DNA of 41,793 bases from Bacteroidales bacterium (GTDB lineage: Bacteria > Bacteroidota > Bacteroidia > Bacteroidales > PUMT01): assembly GCA_007132225.1 (NCBI GenBank), contig SLPB01000089.1, positions 1-41,793 of the forward strand, in the 5' to 3' direction. Below the pieces are notes generated by a model that had not been told where the DNA came from, ran no database searches, and worked only from the letters and a program-made list of their open reading frames with translations. Made by a program: the position numbers and the translations under genes. This document shows positions 1-8,640 of this stretch, piece after piece; the stretch's first letter is position 1, and each line of letters opens with the position of its first letter.

Positions 1-590
1 ACTGGTATATCAACCTCCACCTTGTGCTGCCTAACATCCAGAAGTGTAGCTACGGGCATTCCTGCATCAACCAGTTCGTTAGGGCTGAAGTTTAACTTCT
101 GAATATAACCGGGAACAGGTGTAACCAGGCGTGTGTCATTGAGCTGATCACGGGCCTGCTTAAGCTGCGATTCAGCCATCTGCAGACCTGCCACTGCCTT
201 GTCGTAATCATTGGCAGCAATACTTTTACGATTGTACAGTTCTATCACCCGTCCGGCTTCGGCTTTAACCCTCTCGTACCGGGCCTGGGCCACATTCAGC
301 TGAATCTCATAATCGCGCTGATCCATTTGTGCCACCAGTTGACCAGCCTGCACGTAGTCACCCTCCCTCACCGCAATTTGTGATACCGGACCGGCAACCC
401 TGAAGGCCAGGTTCAGCTCGGCTGTCTCCTTCACCCGGCCAGGAAAGATTTTAACCTCAAGAGTATCTGCCAGCTGTGCGGTCTCAATTTTTACTTTCCT
501 GGTTATCCTGACAACCTCATCATTACCTTTACAGCCCCAGCAAAGCAGGCTTATAAAAAAAATAATGACTGAATTTACATTTGTTCTCAT
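1..590 (-). CDS. RND efflux periplasmic adaptor (membrane fusion protein), 5' part only
   Basis: This is the N-terminal part of a HlyD/AcrA-type adaptor, which links an inner-membrane RND pump to an outer-membrane channel; the gene runs off the left edge. The ATG at 590 opens a short hydrophobic signal ending in LLCWGC, so it is probably a lipoprotein. It continues with the lipoyl-like half (AELNLAFRVAGPVSQI, then REGDYVQAGQLVAQMD), a coiled-coil hairpin rich in Gln, Ala and Arg, and the returning half (DTRLVTPVPGYIQKL, then VDAGMPVATLLDV). This order is typical of the family. The pump and outer-membrane factor are presumably further left. The substrate cannot be read from this fragment. Confidence 0.88.
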   Translation of the reverse strand, partial: MRTNVNSVIIFFISLLCWGCKGNDEVVRITRKVKIETAQLADTLEVKIFPGRVKETAELNLAFRVAGPVSQIAVREGDYVQAGQLVAQMDQRDYEIQLNVAQARYERVKAEAGRVIELYNRKSIAANDYDKAVAGLQMAESQLKQARDQLNDTRLVTPVPGYIQKLNFSPNELVDAGMPVATLLDVRQHKVEVDIP

Positions 591-901
591 ATGAAACAGG
601 TTTTAGAATGTCATTTCGGGGTTGTATAAAAGTTCTAAAGTAATTGGCAATACAGCCCATTAAATAATAACTACAAAAAGGAAGTTACATAAAAGTAAAA
701 TTATAAGGGCAGGAGGAGATTTGCAGAAGATTTTTTCGTGAAATGATAAAATCGATGCATGAAATGCTTTTGTTGTCCTGATATCGTATAAATCACTGAA
801 ATAATCAGGCAGCAAAATTATCAGGGGTGATTAATAAAATATGGTAGATGCTTTCATGTGGAAGATTCTTTTACTTGCTGATGACCGGGAAAATAACAGG
901 A
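591..901. other. Intergenic region between the efflux adaptor and the lycopene cyclase
   Basis: About 310 bp of AT-rich sequence without a credible reading frame, hairpin or repeat. It must hold the promoter of the leftward adaptor gene and the 3' end of the cyclase transcript. I found no match to the TAnnTTTG element and no T-tract hairpin. Confidence 0.5.
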
Positions 902-1588
902 CTATTTCTTTTTATTTGTTCTGACCTTATACTCATAAACCATAAGGGTAACCAGCATCATACTTAAAAAATAAAATGCATCCTCAACCGGAATGCTGCC
1001 AATGCGGAGGGAGAGATTTTCGCTGTTATCATAAGTTACTACCGGCAGGGCGGTCAAAAGGCCGTTTATAATATAAAAAGGAAGAAGGCCAACAAAATAC
1101 ATAAAGTAGAAGTGACTTAACCAGCCTTTATAAGATTTAATAACCAGCTGCCAGGATAAAAGTACGCAGCTCAAAGACATCACAATAAATGTGTATATTT
1201 TTTCTATATTACCCAGGGCGGTTATCAATGTTAAAATAGCCAGCAACACAGTCAGCACAAAGGCAAGTTTTGGAAAACAGAAACCTGGAAAAAAATATTT
1301 TAGAACTTCATATATGAAAACACAACAATAGGTGATAATTATAAAAAACATCCATTCTTCCAGGGGCAGGTCCAGCAGATAAATGCCTGTGATATACTGA
1401 TAATTGAACGACCATACCCCCATCCGGGTAAATGCTATGTCCCAGGGAATAAAAAGCATCATCATTACCAGTATACCGCTAAAAAGTTCCGGCCATTTTT
1501 TGTAATATGCAACCCTGTTTTCAAAACTTCTGATAAAGGGAATAATGAAACTTGCTGATAACAAAAACGTATATGTCCAATTATCCAT
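902..1588 (-). CDS. crtYcd: Lycopene cyclase, fused CrtYc-CrtYd type membrane protein
   Basis: Predicted to cyclise one or both psi ends of lycopene into beta rings. The 228-residue protein is almost wholly hydrophobic, with about six or seven membrane segments, and has two homologous halves. Each half carries the Pro-x-Glu signature of heterodimer-type cyclases: LPLEEWMFF at residues 74-82 and IPVEDAFYF at 199-207. A PWD motif at 48-50 precedes the first. This is the fused form of the crtYc/crtYd pair known from Bacteroidota and, as an N-terminal domain, from fungi. It is divergent from the ketolase gene, with 165 bp between them. Monocyclic versus bicyclic action cannot be read from sequence; the nearby CruF favours a monocyclic product. 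Confidence 0.87.
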   Translation of the reverse strand: MDNWTYTFLLSASFIIPFIRSFENRVAYYKKWPELFSGILVMMMLFIPWDIAFTRMGVWSFNYQYITGIYLLDLPLEEWMFFIIITYCCVFIYEVLKYFFPGFCFPKLAFVLTVLLAILTLITALGNIEKIYTFIVMSLSCVLLSWQLVIKSYKGWLSHFYFMYFVGLLPFYIINGLLTALPVVTYDNSENLSLRIGSIPVEDAFYFLSMMLVTLMVYEYKVRTNKKK

Positions 1589-1753
1589 AGTATAAAATTT
1601 CCCAGTAGTTTTTAAGATAACATTTCACCAGACTTTTTGTTTTCTCTCTTAAATTGGAAGTTGTTTATTTGTTTATACTTAACTTTAAGGTAGTAACTAA
1701 ATACTGATTAATTGAAAAAACCGTACAGGGAATTATAAATTAAATATTGCAAT

Positions 1754-2443
1754 ATGGGCATAATTCTTGCATTAATCATCATAGCCCTGTGGGGATTTCA
1801 TCTTGCCTATATGCTGTCATATGTGGCATTTTCTACAGGTAACCCATGGATGTATTTACACATAGTTATTCAGGCTTATCTGTATACGGGCTTATTTATA
1901 ACCGGACATGACGCCATGCATGGCGGTGTCGCCCGGAGCAAACAACTGAACAATGTGTTAGGTGCATCAGCAACATTTCTTTTTGCCGGCATGTCATACT
2001 GGCGGCTTAAGAAAAACCATAAAATGCATCACCGCTTTCCTGCAGCAAAGGAAGATCCGGACTTTTATACGGGATCACAAAATTTCTGGGTTTGGTGGGG
2101 AACATTTATGTGGAGATATCTTACCCTCGGGCAATTGATCATTATGGCAGCAGCCTTCAATGTTTTTGTACACATCTTTAGGATGGGCGAATTTAAAGTA
2201 CTAACCTACTGGGCCTTACCTGCCATACTGGGTACCTTGCAGCTGTTTTATTTCGGGGTTTACCGGCCTCATCGCTTGCCCCACCAGGAAAATATGATGC
2301 CGCACCGGGCACGATCGCAAAGTAAAAACCACTTATGGGCCATGCTGAGTTGCTACTTTTTTGGTTATCACTTTGAACATCATGAAAATCCGGGTATACC
2401 ATGGTGGAAGTTATATCAGTCAAAACAGCCCAATACTGAATAA
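1754..2443 (+). CDS. crtW: Beta-carotene 4-ketolase of the CrtW type (membrane di-iron desaturase fold)
   Basis: Predicted to add a keto group at C4 of a beta ring, using a membrane di-iron centre. The His boxes are HDAMH (52-56), HKMHH (89-93) and HFEHH (206-210, within YHFEHHENP). YRPHRLPH at 170-177 also fits CrtW rather than acyl desaturases. At 229 residues it is close to the usual CrtW length of about 240. It is the only carotenoid gene here on the plus strand, convergent with crtI (79 bp apart) and divergent from the cyclase. No Shine-Dalgarno sequence precedes the ATG. A generic fatty-acid desaturase is possible but less likely given motif spacing and neighbours. Confidence 0.82.
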   Translation: MGIILALIIIALWGFHLAYMLSYVAFSTGNPWMYLHIVIQAYLYTGLFITGHDAMHGGVARSKQLNNVLGASATFLFAGMSYWRLKKNHKMHHRFPAAKEDPDFYTGSQNFWVWWGTFMWRYLTLGQLIIMAAAFNVFVHIFRMGEFKVLTYWALPAILGTLQLFYFGVYRPHRLPHQENMMPHRARSQSKNHLWAMLSCYFFGYHFEHHENPGIPWWKLYQSKQPNTE

Positions 2444-2522
2444 CGCAAAATATAAATGGAGAAGCCGGAAAAAAAGTTTAAACACCGAATAAAGAATAAA
2501 CAAACATTTATTGTAAGGCCCA

Positions 2523-4001
2523 TTAACTGTTTGAAAATTTTTCAATTCTCCTGCAGGCCAGTTTTGAACTAATTATCGACATGGGAAGGCCAGCTCCGGG
2601 AACAGTTGAAGCACCGACATAAAAGACATTTTTAAATTTTTCATCAAAATTGGCAGGCCGGAATGCACCAATCTGATACATGTTGTGCGCCAGGCCCAAT
2701 CCGCTTCCCCTATGAAGATTGAACTGGTTTTGCCATTCCAGGGGTGTGTAAATTGTTTTTGAAATGACTTCAGGTTCAATATCTTTTTTTATACGTTTGG
2801 AAAAATCGGTTATTATACTATTCACTATGCTATCCTTATCACCCCAATCCGGTTTATAATGTAAATTCGGTACAGGACAGACAAATAGAAGGCTTTCGCA
2901 ACCTTCGGGGGCACATTCCAGGTTATGCTTTGAAAGCACATTTACGTAATAATAGGGCTTTTGCAATGAACCGGGATTTTGTTGAACATTGTTTGCATAC
3001 TCCTCAAAGTTGGTTCCCAGGTAATAATTGTGATGATTAACTTGCGGCAGCTTGCATTTTATACCCAGGTAAAATGTAAGGTATCCCATTGTCCATTTCA
3101 TTTTATCAAGCTTTGTTGCCGAATAGGCCTTTCGTTGAAAAATTCTGCTTCTAAAAACTGCAGCATCCGCATTGACCAGTACAACATCTGCAGTCCATTT
3201 TTTACCTGCGCTATCAACCAGGTGATCAAGTTTTTTATTATTCTCAATATAACTTACAATTTCAGTATTATAAGTGATTTTCACATCCTCCTTTTTCAAT
3301 TCATCAACTATTCCTTCAACTATTTTATACATTCCCCCTTCTACATTGAAATAACCATCATGCTGAAATTCGGTGTAGGATAGCAAGGTATAGATAGCCA
3401 TTGTGTCGAAGGGTGTCCGGCCAAGGAAAAAAGCTACCAGAGAAACTATTTGCTGCGCTTCTTTAGATGAGAAGTTTTGCATGACCTCCTGCCAGAAGCT
3501 CCTGAAAAGAACAGGAATATGCATGGGATTAACTCTCATCAAAGTGGTGAAATATGAAAAGCGGGAATCAAAATTATTCTTTATAACCAAATCTACCGTA
3601 TCATGAAATAATTTGCCTGATTTCCTGAGATACCTCACCATATTCGCTTCAAATTCAGGTTCAATATCCTTAAATTGTTCGGCAAGTTTTTTTATGTCCT
3701 TATGCATATGGAATATCTGCGGACTGTTGCTGAAGTTAACTGCATATAAGGGATCAAGTTCAAAAAATTTGAAAGGGATATCTATATTGCAATCTTTTGC
3801 AAATTCCTGAAATTCATATGACATACTGAAAAAACTGGGGCCTGTATCAAATGTAAAGCCATCTTTTTTTATCTGGTTCAATCTTCCACCAGCCCGGGAA
3901 TTTTTTTCAATAACCTCCACCTTAAAACCCTTTTTTGCCAGGCGCAATGCAGTTGCCAAACCACCAAGTCCGGCACCAACAACTAAAACCTTCTTATTCA
4001 T
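2523..4001 (-). CDS. crtI: Phytoene desaturase family (CrtI) FAD-dependent oxidoreductase
   Basis: Predicted to desaturate phytoene stepwise to lycopene. The FAD-binding Rossmann motif GAGLGGLATALRLAKKGF lies at about residues 9-26, followed by EVIEKNSRAGGR. The C-terminal signature VFYVGASTVPGAGLPM is the usual CrtI/CrtD ending, and 492 residues is normal. It is the last gene of the leftward carotenoid run, 109 bp after the glycosyltransferase, so it may have its own promoter. CrtI and the 3',4'-desaturase CrtD cannot be told apart by eye. As the only such gene beside crtB, CrtI is the simpler reading; a CrtD, if the pathway uses one, lies elsewhere. Confidence 0.9.
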   Translation of the reverse strand: MNKKVLVVGAGLGGLATALRLAKKGFKVEVIEKNSRAGGRLNQIKKDGFTFDTGPSFFSMSYEFQEFAKDCNIDIPFKFFELDPLYAVNFSNSPQIFHMHKDIKKLAEQFKDIEPEFEANMVRYLRKSGKLFHDTVDLVIKNNFDSRFSYFTTLMRVNPMHIPVLFRSFWQEVMQNFSSKEAQQIVSLVAFFLGRTPFDTMAIYTLLSYTEFQHDGYFNVEGGMYKIVEGIVDELKKEDVKITYNTEIVSYIENNKKLDHLVDSAGKKWTADVVLVNADAAVFRSRIFQRKAYSATKLDKMKWTMGYLTFYLGIKCKLPQVNHHNYYLGTNFEEYANNVQQNPGSLQKPYYYVNVLSKHNLECAPEGCESLLFVCPVPNLHYKPDWGDKDSIVNSIITDFSKRIKKDIEPEVISKTIYTPLEWQNQFNLHRGSGLGLAHNMYQIGAFRPANFDEKFKNVFYVGASTVPGAGLPMSIISSKLACRRIEKFSNS

Positions 4002-4110
4002 AGCATTAATTTATAATGTAGTTTACAATAGCTCTTTAACCCATAAAAAACAATTATCATTTTCCAGCGGCAACAGGTTTTTAACAATTAAAAAATCATG
4101 ATAAATTAAA

Positions 4111-5202
4111 CTATACTATTTTTCGTCCTTTCCACTGATGTTGCTTTTTGTACTTATTTATCAATGCCCTGTAAATAAAACAACCAATTGCTAATTGCTG
4201 TGGTATAAATAAAACCAGGTTCATAAGTATATTTTGGTTGCTGATAATTGAAATAATAATCCTTGTAATTGTTATAATCAGAACAAACAGGATAACCATA
4301 ATAATATCCAGGGTTAATAATACAGCAAGGATACCAAATGTTGTAATTATCCAGAAAAGCAATGCAGCTATGATGGAATTACTAAAAAAGGCGAAGATGT
4401 TTCTTGAAAAGCCATCTACCGCTTCGTTAAAACTTTCATACATTCTGCATTTTATATTATCATTACCAGCTATACAAGCAGTTTTCACACCTTTTTGTTT
4501 AAAATACCGGGCGATTTTTATGTCTTCAACCTTATTATCTTTAACTTTTTTGTGAGGGGATAGTTCGCGGTATCTTGCTGAATTAAAAAGCATGAACTGG
4601 CCATTTGCAGATGCCAGCGATTGGTAATTGGATTTACGGACTAGAACAAGCGGTAAAAGTGATAACAATATATAGTTCATAGCAGGTACGGCAATTCGCT
4701 CACCGATTGTAATCATTTTCTGAACGGGGAATATTGAAAGAAGTCCCAGTTTAAACTTTTCAGATAAAGTAACTGCCTTTATAATGACATCTTTCTTTAA
4801 CCTCACATCAGCATCTAAATAGAGAAGGTATTCTCCATTGGCAAATTTTGACAATATATAACAAGCGTAATTTTTACCTAACCAACCATCGGGCAATCCG
4901 CCGGATTTGATAAACCGGATCCGATTGTCAAGTTTTGAATGTTTATTAACGATTTCAGCAGTTTTATCAACTGAGAGATCATCAAAAACAATTATTTCAA
5001 TATTCTGATAATCCTGCTCATATAAATCACGCAAAATATTTGCAATGTTTTTCTCTTCATTTCGTGCCGGAATTAAAACGGAAACCAATCCTTTAAAAGC
5101 TGAGTTTTGCCCTGGAAATGATTGCCTGAATAAAATATTCACAAAAGCAATCAATAATTGAATCACAGAAAACATGAAACTTATATATGCCAGGTAAATC
5201 AC
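4111..5202 (-). CDS. GT2 glycosyltransferase, probable carotenoid glycosyltransferase (CruC/CruG-like)
   Basis: A membrane-bound family 2 glycosyltransferase, inferred to put a sugar on a hydroxylated carotenoid. Residues 1-24 form a membrane segment. The GT-A domain begins SVLIPARNEEKNI at 41, has DDLSVDKT at about 74-81, GWLGKNYA at 106-113 and the DXD-type metal motif DAD at 130-132. A later VEDI supplies the likely acidic base. The C-terminal third is hydrophobic with several membrane segments. Its ATG overlaps the acyltransferase stop by 4 bp (ATGA), so the two are probably coupled in translation. Green-sulfur CruC and cyanobacterial CruG are of this kind. The target is inferred from context; a lipid glycosyltransferase is the alternative. 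Confidence 0.78.
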   Translation of the reverse strand: MIYLAYISFMFSVIQLLIAFVNILFRQSFPGQNSAFKGLVSVLIPARNEEKNIANILRDLYEQDYQNIEIIVFDDLSVDKTAEIVNKHSKLDNRIRFIKSGGLPDGWLGKNYACYILSKFANGEYLLYLDADVRLKKDVIIKAVTLSEKFKLGLLSIFPVQKMITIGERIAVPAMNYILLSLLPLVLVRKSNYQSLASANGQFMLFNSARYRELSPHKKVKDNKVEDIKIARYFKQKGVKTACIAGNDNIKCRMYESFNEAVDGFSRNIFAFFSNSIIAALLFWIITTFGILAVLLTLDIIMVILFVLIITITRIIISIISNQNILMNLVLFIPQQLAIGCFIYRALINKYKKQHQWKGRKIV

Positions 5203-5828
5203 ATTTTGATCATTAATTGTTTTTGATTTTCAACGCATTGCCTGTAAAAGTGATTGTAATAGTGCTGAATATTTTTTATTGTAAAATCTGTTTCCGGAAA
5301 ATCTTTTATGTACATATATATTGAGGGTTTAGGATTTGAAAAATAATCGACCAGGTTTGCCATTAAAATGATTTGAATCTTTCCTTCCTTATTATTTACA
5401 ACCCGCTCAATTCCTTTTTCAAAATGAAAATCTTGCTGATGCATTGATTGTATTTCACCCTGCGGATAGAATAAAACAAGGTTCCTGCTGCAGCTAAGTA
5501 TTTCTTCAGTATAGTTCAGGGATTCAAGTATGCTTCTTGACTTTTTATTAACAGAAAAACCTCCGGTGTATCTGAAAAACCAGTACTTTCGCAGCTGTTC
5601 TTCCAGCATCATGAAATGAAATTTTCTTTTTAAAATCTTCATATTCAAATACATTGCCCAAAAACCATCCCACCAGCTTATATGATTTGACAGAATCAAA
5701 ACAGGTAGTTGGGATTTCTTAATATCTCCGATGATATAAACAGAGTCAAAATTCCTTTTGATTTTCCATTTAGCATATCCTTTAAAGAAATTATACAGGA
5801 AAAAATTATGATTTGATTTAAATATCAT
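5199..5828 (-). CDS. PlsC-type acyltransferase, probable carotenoid glycoside acyltransferase (CruD-like)
   Basis: A small lysophospholipid-acyltransferase-fold protein. The catalytic HX4D motif is NHISWWD (H49, D54), and YPQGE at 121-125 matches the acceptor-side block. At 209 residues it is shorter than most PlsC proteins. It overlaps CruF upstream and the glycosyltransferase downstream by 4 bp each, so it is deeply embedded in the carotenoid operon. In green sulfur bacteria the analogous CruC/CruD pair makes carotenoid glucoside esters. I infer that this enzyme esterifies the sugar on the carotenoid; a housekeeping role in phospholipid synthesis is less likely from context. Confidence 0.78.
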   Translation of the reverse strand: MIFKSNHNFFLYNFFKGYAKWKIKRNFDSVYIIGDIKKSQLPVLILSNHISWWDGFWAMYLNMKILKRKFHFMMLEEQLRKYWFFRYTGGFSVNKKSRSILESLNYTEEILSCSRNLVLFYPQGEIQSMHQQDFHFEKGIERVVNNKEGKIQIILMANLVDYFSNPKPSIYMYIKDFPETDFTIKNIQHYYNHFYRQCVENQKQLMIKM

Positions 5829-6499
5829 TTTATGATATCAAAAAAAATAAATAAACTGAGAAAAAAACAAAACTGGCAAACCAAAATTATCTCTGCCAAA
5901 CTGTTTTTAGTTTGAATATTAAAAACTTTAAATAAAGAATGAAAACCAAGTGCTAAAATAAACCATACAACATAGTTCTGCAGTGGCACCTGATTATTGC
6001 TCCAGTACCACATGTCCATTTTTGGTGCAACCTGCTCAAGAACAAGATCGTAAAGCAACATGATCAAAGAGGCTGCAATTATTCCCGGGAAACCCCTTAT
6101 GTTATATTTCCGGGTAACAGAAGAAGTCATGTAAACCAGTATCAGCCAATTAACCCCGATAATCAGGGGAGTATCAAAAACCTTGAAACCCAGGCCATTT
6201 CCATATTCATATTCACCGAAAATAAGCCCGGTACTTACGCCAAAAACTTCAATTGCATAGCCTATTAAGTAGATTAAAAATGAAACAATAACTATATTGG
6301 AATCATATCTGCCACGATGAAATAAGGTAAGAATTAACAAATTTAATATAAGTGTCGCGGGGATTAATTGTATAAATAATGGATTTGTATATGGCACTGC
6401 TATTCCGGCAACTCCTACTGCATAGAAAATAATGAAGAATACCTTGAATTTTTTATAGCCTGGTATTAGATATTTAATTTTGTTTAAGTGGTTCTGCAT
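5825..6499 (-). CDS. cruF: CruF-family carotenoid 1',2'-hydratase (DUF422 membrane protein)
   Basis: Predicted to hydrate the psi end of a carotenoid, giving a 1'-hydroxy group, as CruF does in myxol synthesis. The protein has about seven membrane helices. Family signatures are GEYEYGNGLGFKVFDTPLI near residue 95 and YDLVLEQVAPKMDMWYW near 150. A longer frame starts with TTG at 6505; I chose the ATG at 6499. The stop overlaps the acyltransferase start (ATGA), and crtB ends 31 bp upstream. CruF needs an uncyclised end, so its presence beside a cyclase implies a monocyclic carotenoid. Confidence 0.85.
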   Translation of the reverse strand: MQNHLNKIKYLIPGYKKFKVFFIIFYAVGVAGIAVPYTNPLFIQLIPATLILNLLILTLFHRGRYDSNIVIVSFLIYLIGYAIEVFGVSTGLIFGEYEYGNGLGFKVFDTPLIIGVNWLILVYMTSSVTRKYNIRGFPGIIAASLIMLLYDLVLEQVAPKMDMWYWSNNQVPLQNYVVWFILALGFHSLFKVFNIQTKNSLAEIILVCQFCFFLSLFIFFDIIK

Positions 6500-6530
6500 T
6501 GACAAGGTTTTCCCATTTCAGAATGGAATT

Positions 6531-7367
6531 TTAAATTTTGTTTATCCGGTACTTCAATAATGCTTTAAAAAGTAAAAATATCTTAAAAGCATCAGTAACA
6601 CGCATTCTTTTGTTCATTATCACCTTTGACGGTGTTTTTGATAATTTTCCGAGTAAATGCCTGTAATAAATAAAGGCGATTAACACGGCTAACTTTGATT
6701 TTCCCGGTAACCTTCTTATACCTTCTTTTGATTCCTCAAAATCCTTTTCAATATTTTCAATTAACTTATATTTTATTGATTCATTAAAAGTGTCTTGGTC
6801 AAAATCCGGAAAGTAGCTGCGGTCCAATTGTTTAATATCTGCCTTCAGGTCACGCAGGAAATTTACTTTCTGAAATGCTGAACCCAGTTTCATGGCAGAT
6901 TTTTCCAGCTCATGGTAAAGTTGGTCATTACCATTTACGAAAACTTTCAGACACATTAGTCCAACGACATTTGCAGAGCCATAAATGTATTCGTCGAGTT
7001 CCTTTGAATCTGAATAACTGTTTTTACACAAATCGGCCTTCATGCTTTTAAAAAAAGATTCTACCAGGTGCGGCGGGATGTTGTATTTTTTCACCGTTAA
7101 TGCAAAAGAGTTCAATACCGGGTTTACACTAATTCTGTTCGCCAGTGCTTCATTATAGTCACGTTCAAAATTTTTTAATACCAATTCCTGGTTTATGGTA
7201 TTAAAAGTATCTACGATCTCATCTGCAATCCTGACAAATCCATATATGCTGTAAACTGCCCGCCTCATTTCGGCCGGAAGAAAACTTACTGCGGTAGAAA
7301 ATGACGTGCTGTACTTATGGGTAATAAGTTTACTGGTTTTAAAAGATATCTCATTATAAAGGTCCAT
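6531..7367 (-). CDS. crtB: Phytoene synthase
   Basis: Condenses two geranylgeranyl diphosphates into phytoene, the committed carotenoid step. The first Asp-rich motif is DEIVD at 49-53 and the second DLKAD at 173-177, followed by DRSYFP. YIYGSANVVGLM at about 127-138 and KYSTSFSTA near the start are also typical. The length, 278 residues, fits the squalene/phytoene synthase family. I chose ATG at 7367; a GTG one codon upstream (7370) is possible. It is the first gene of the leftward cluster. A geranylgeranyl diphosphate synthase is not in the window. Confidence 0.93.
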   Translation of the reverse strand: MDLYNEISFKTSKLITHKYSTSFSTAVSFLPAEMRRAVYSIYGFVRIADEIVDTFNTINQELVLKNFERDYNEALANRISVNPVLNSFALTVKKYNIPPHLVESFFKSMKADLCKNSYSDSKELDEYIYGSANVVGLMCLKVFVNGNDQLYHELEKSAMKLGSAFQKVNFLRDLKADIKQLDRSYFPDFDQDTFNESIKYKLIENIEKDFEESKEGIRRLPGKSKLAVLIAFIYYRHLLGKLSKTPSKVIMNKRMRVTDAFKIFLLFKALLKYRINKI

Positions 7368-7426
7368 CACGGCATTTCAGCATTAAACATTTTTTAAAAA
7401 TACAAACAATTTGCATTTAAAAAAAA

Positions 7427-8371
7427 CTACTTTTCTTCTGCTTGTTTTTTCCTGGCTTCCCCGATGCCTATTCGCTTTCCATTAAAATATGCTGCCAAAA
7501 ATGTGTTATCCATATCCAATGACTTCATAACCTTTGCAGCTTCCTCAAATGTATTATATGGACCAAAATAATATTTATACCAGTTTTCTTCAATCATCAC
7601 TTTTATCTGCCTGCTGCCCCCGTAAATATTCCTGATATCTTTTTCTGGGATTTCACTGCTGTGGGCAGCAATCTGCACTATATAGGTTATTCCATTGCCC
7701 GGCTGCTGATGGCGAATCTGTTCTCCGGCAAGATCTTCTTTAACAGGGCCCTCCTTTATCTCCTTCAATTCTTCATTAACAGTGGTAATTATCTTTTGGG
7801 GTATGCCGGTCATTATTGTATAATCATCATACCACTGGTATGCATATATTACTGGTAAATCCTGGTACAAACGAAGCGCTCTGCCCATGTGCAACAGTGC
7901 CAGTTGCTCAAGATCGAAGGTCATCATATAAATACGCTCTGCCCTGGTGAACTCATCGGTATCATCGGCTTGATTTCTCAATATTTCTGATTTACTGAGT
8001 TTTTCCCGGGCCCTTCGTTCCAGATTTACCGGCCTGTCAAGTTCAGGTGGAAGATTTTCCGGAAGTTCATCCCGTATTATTTTACAATACCGGGCATAAA
8101 TGCCGAATAAATTCCTGCTGGCCGAAAAAAGCTCATCGAAAGCATTTTCCAGATCGGCCCTGTTTCCAGATTCACCTGCCTGTATAATGAGTTCTTTTGC
8201 ATTTTCCTTCTTTTGCTCAATGGTGTGGATTAACTTTTTGTCATCGTCTGAAAACTCAAGATTAAGTTGCTTTAGATTAGACCATATATCTATCTGCAAT
8301 ACAACTGAATATGACTCCGATAAAGTCAGGATTGATGTAAGCACTATGAATATGATAATCTTGAGTAACAT
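7427..8371 (-). CDS. Secreted protein of unknown function with a C-terminal SPOR-like domain
   Basis: I do not recognise the whole protein. Residues 1-20 form a signal peptide (MLLKIIIFIVLTSILTLSES). The middle, about 35-200, is helical and charged. From about residue 227, GITYIVQIAAHSSEIPEKDI followed by WYKYYFGPYNTFEEAAKVM has the pattern of a SPOR fold (YxVQxG, then W-K-Y-x-x-GPY with a helix), as in proteins that bind septal peptidoglycan. It sits 59 bp upstream of crtB but has no visible link to carotenoids. Likely periplasmic; a cell-envelope role is inferred only from the domain. Confidence 0.7.
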   Translation of the reverse strand: MLLKIIIFIVLTSILTLSESYSVVLQIDIWSNLKQLNLEFSDDDKKLIHTIEQKKENAKELIIQAGESGNRADLENAFDELFSASRNLFGIYARYCKIIRDELPENLPPELDRPVNLERRAREKLSKSEILRNQADDTDEFTRAERIYMMTFDLEQLALLHMGRALRLYQDLPVIYAYQWYDDYTIMTGIPQKIITTVNEELKEIKEGPVKEDLAGEQIRHQQPGNGITYIVQIAAHSSEIPEKDIRNIYGGSRQIKVMIEENWYKYYFGPYNTFEEAAKVMKSLDMDNTFLAAYFNGKRIGIGEARKKQAEEK

Positions 8372-8517
8372 ACTATTTTAATGATATTGCAAATTGTATA
8401 TAATAAGTAATGAACTATATGAATTTTATCACCGTTATTCAGTTAAAACTGGGTCGGTGACTATATATTAAAACATAAGCTGTTAAAAATATTTAATTGA
8501 TTCTATGCAAATATGTT

Positions 8518-8548
8518 AAAAAACCCTGTGATAAAGATAACACAGTTT
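8518..8548 (-). terminator. Probable intrinsic terminator after the DUF2721 gene
   Basis: Read on the minus strand, CTGTG and CACAG pair around a 10-nt loop, flanked by AAA and GTTT that can extend the stem with a bulge. A run of six T follows at once (8523-8518). It lies 93 bp past the stop codon of the leftward gene. The stem is short, so this is moderate evidence. Confidence 0.5.
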
Positions 8549-8640
8549 AAAATGTTTGAGTATTTAATATGGATGCGGATTTGAATTAAATACAAATAAC
8601 AGGGAACTAATATTCCTCATTTTTAAAAGAATGATTACAA

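Noticed and set aside
2193-2423. 76-codon minus-strand frame inside crtW
   Set aside because: It lies wholly within a gene with complete His-box motifs and shows no family features.
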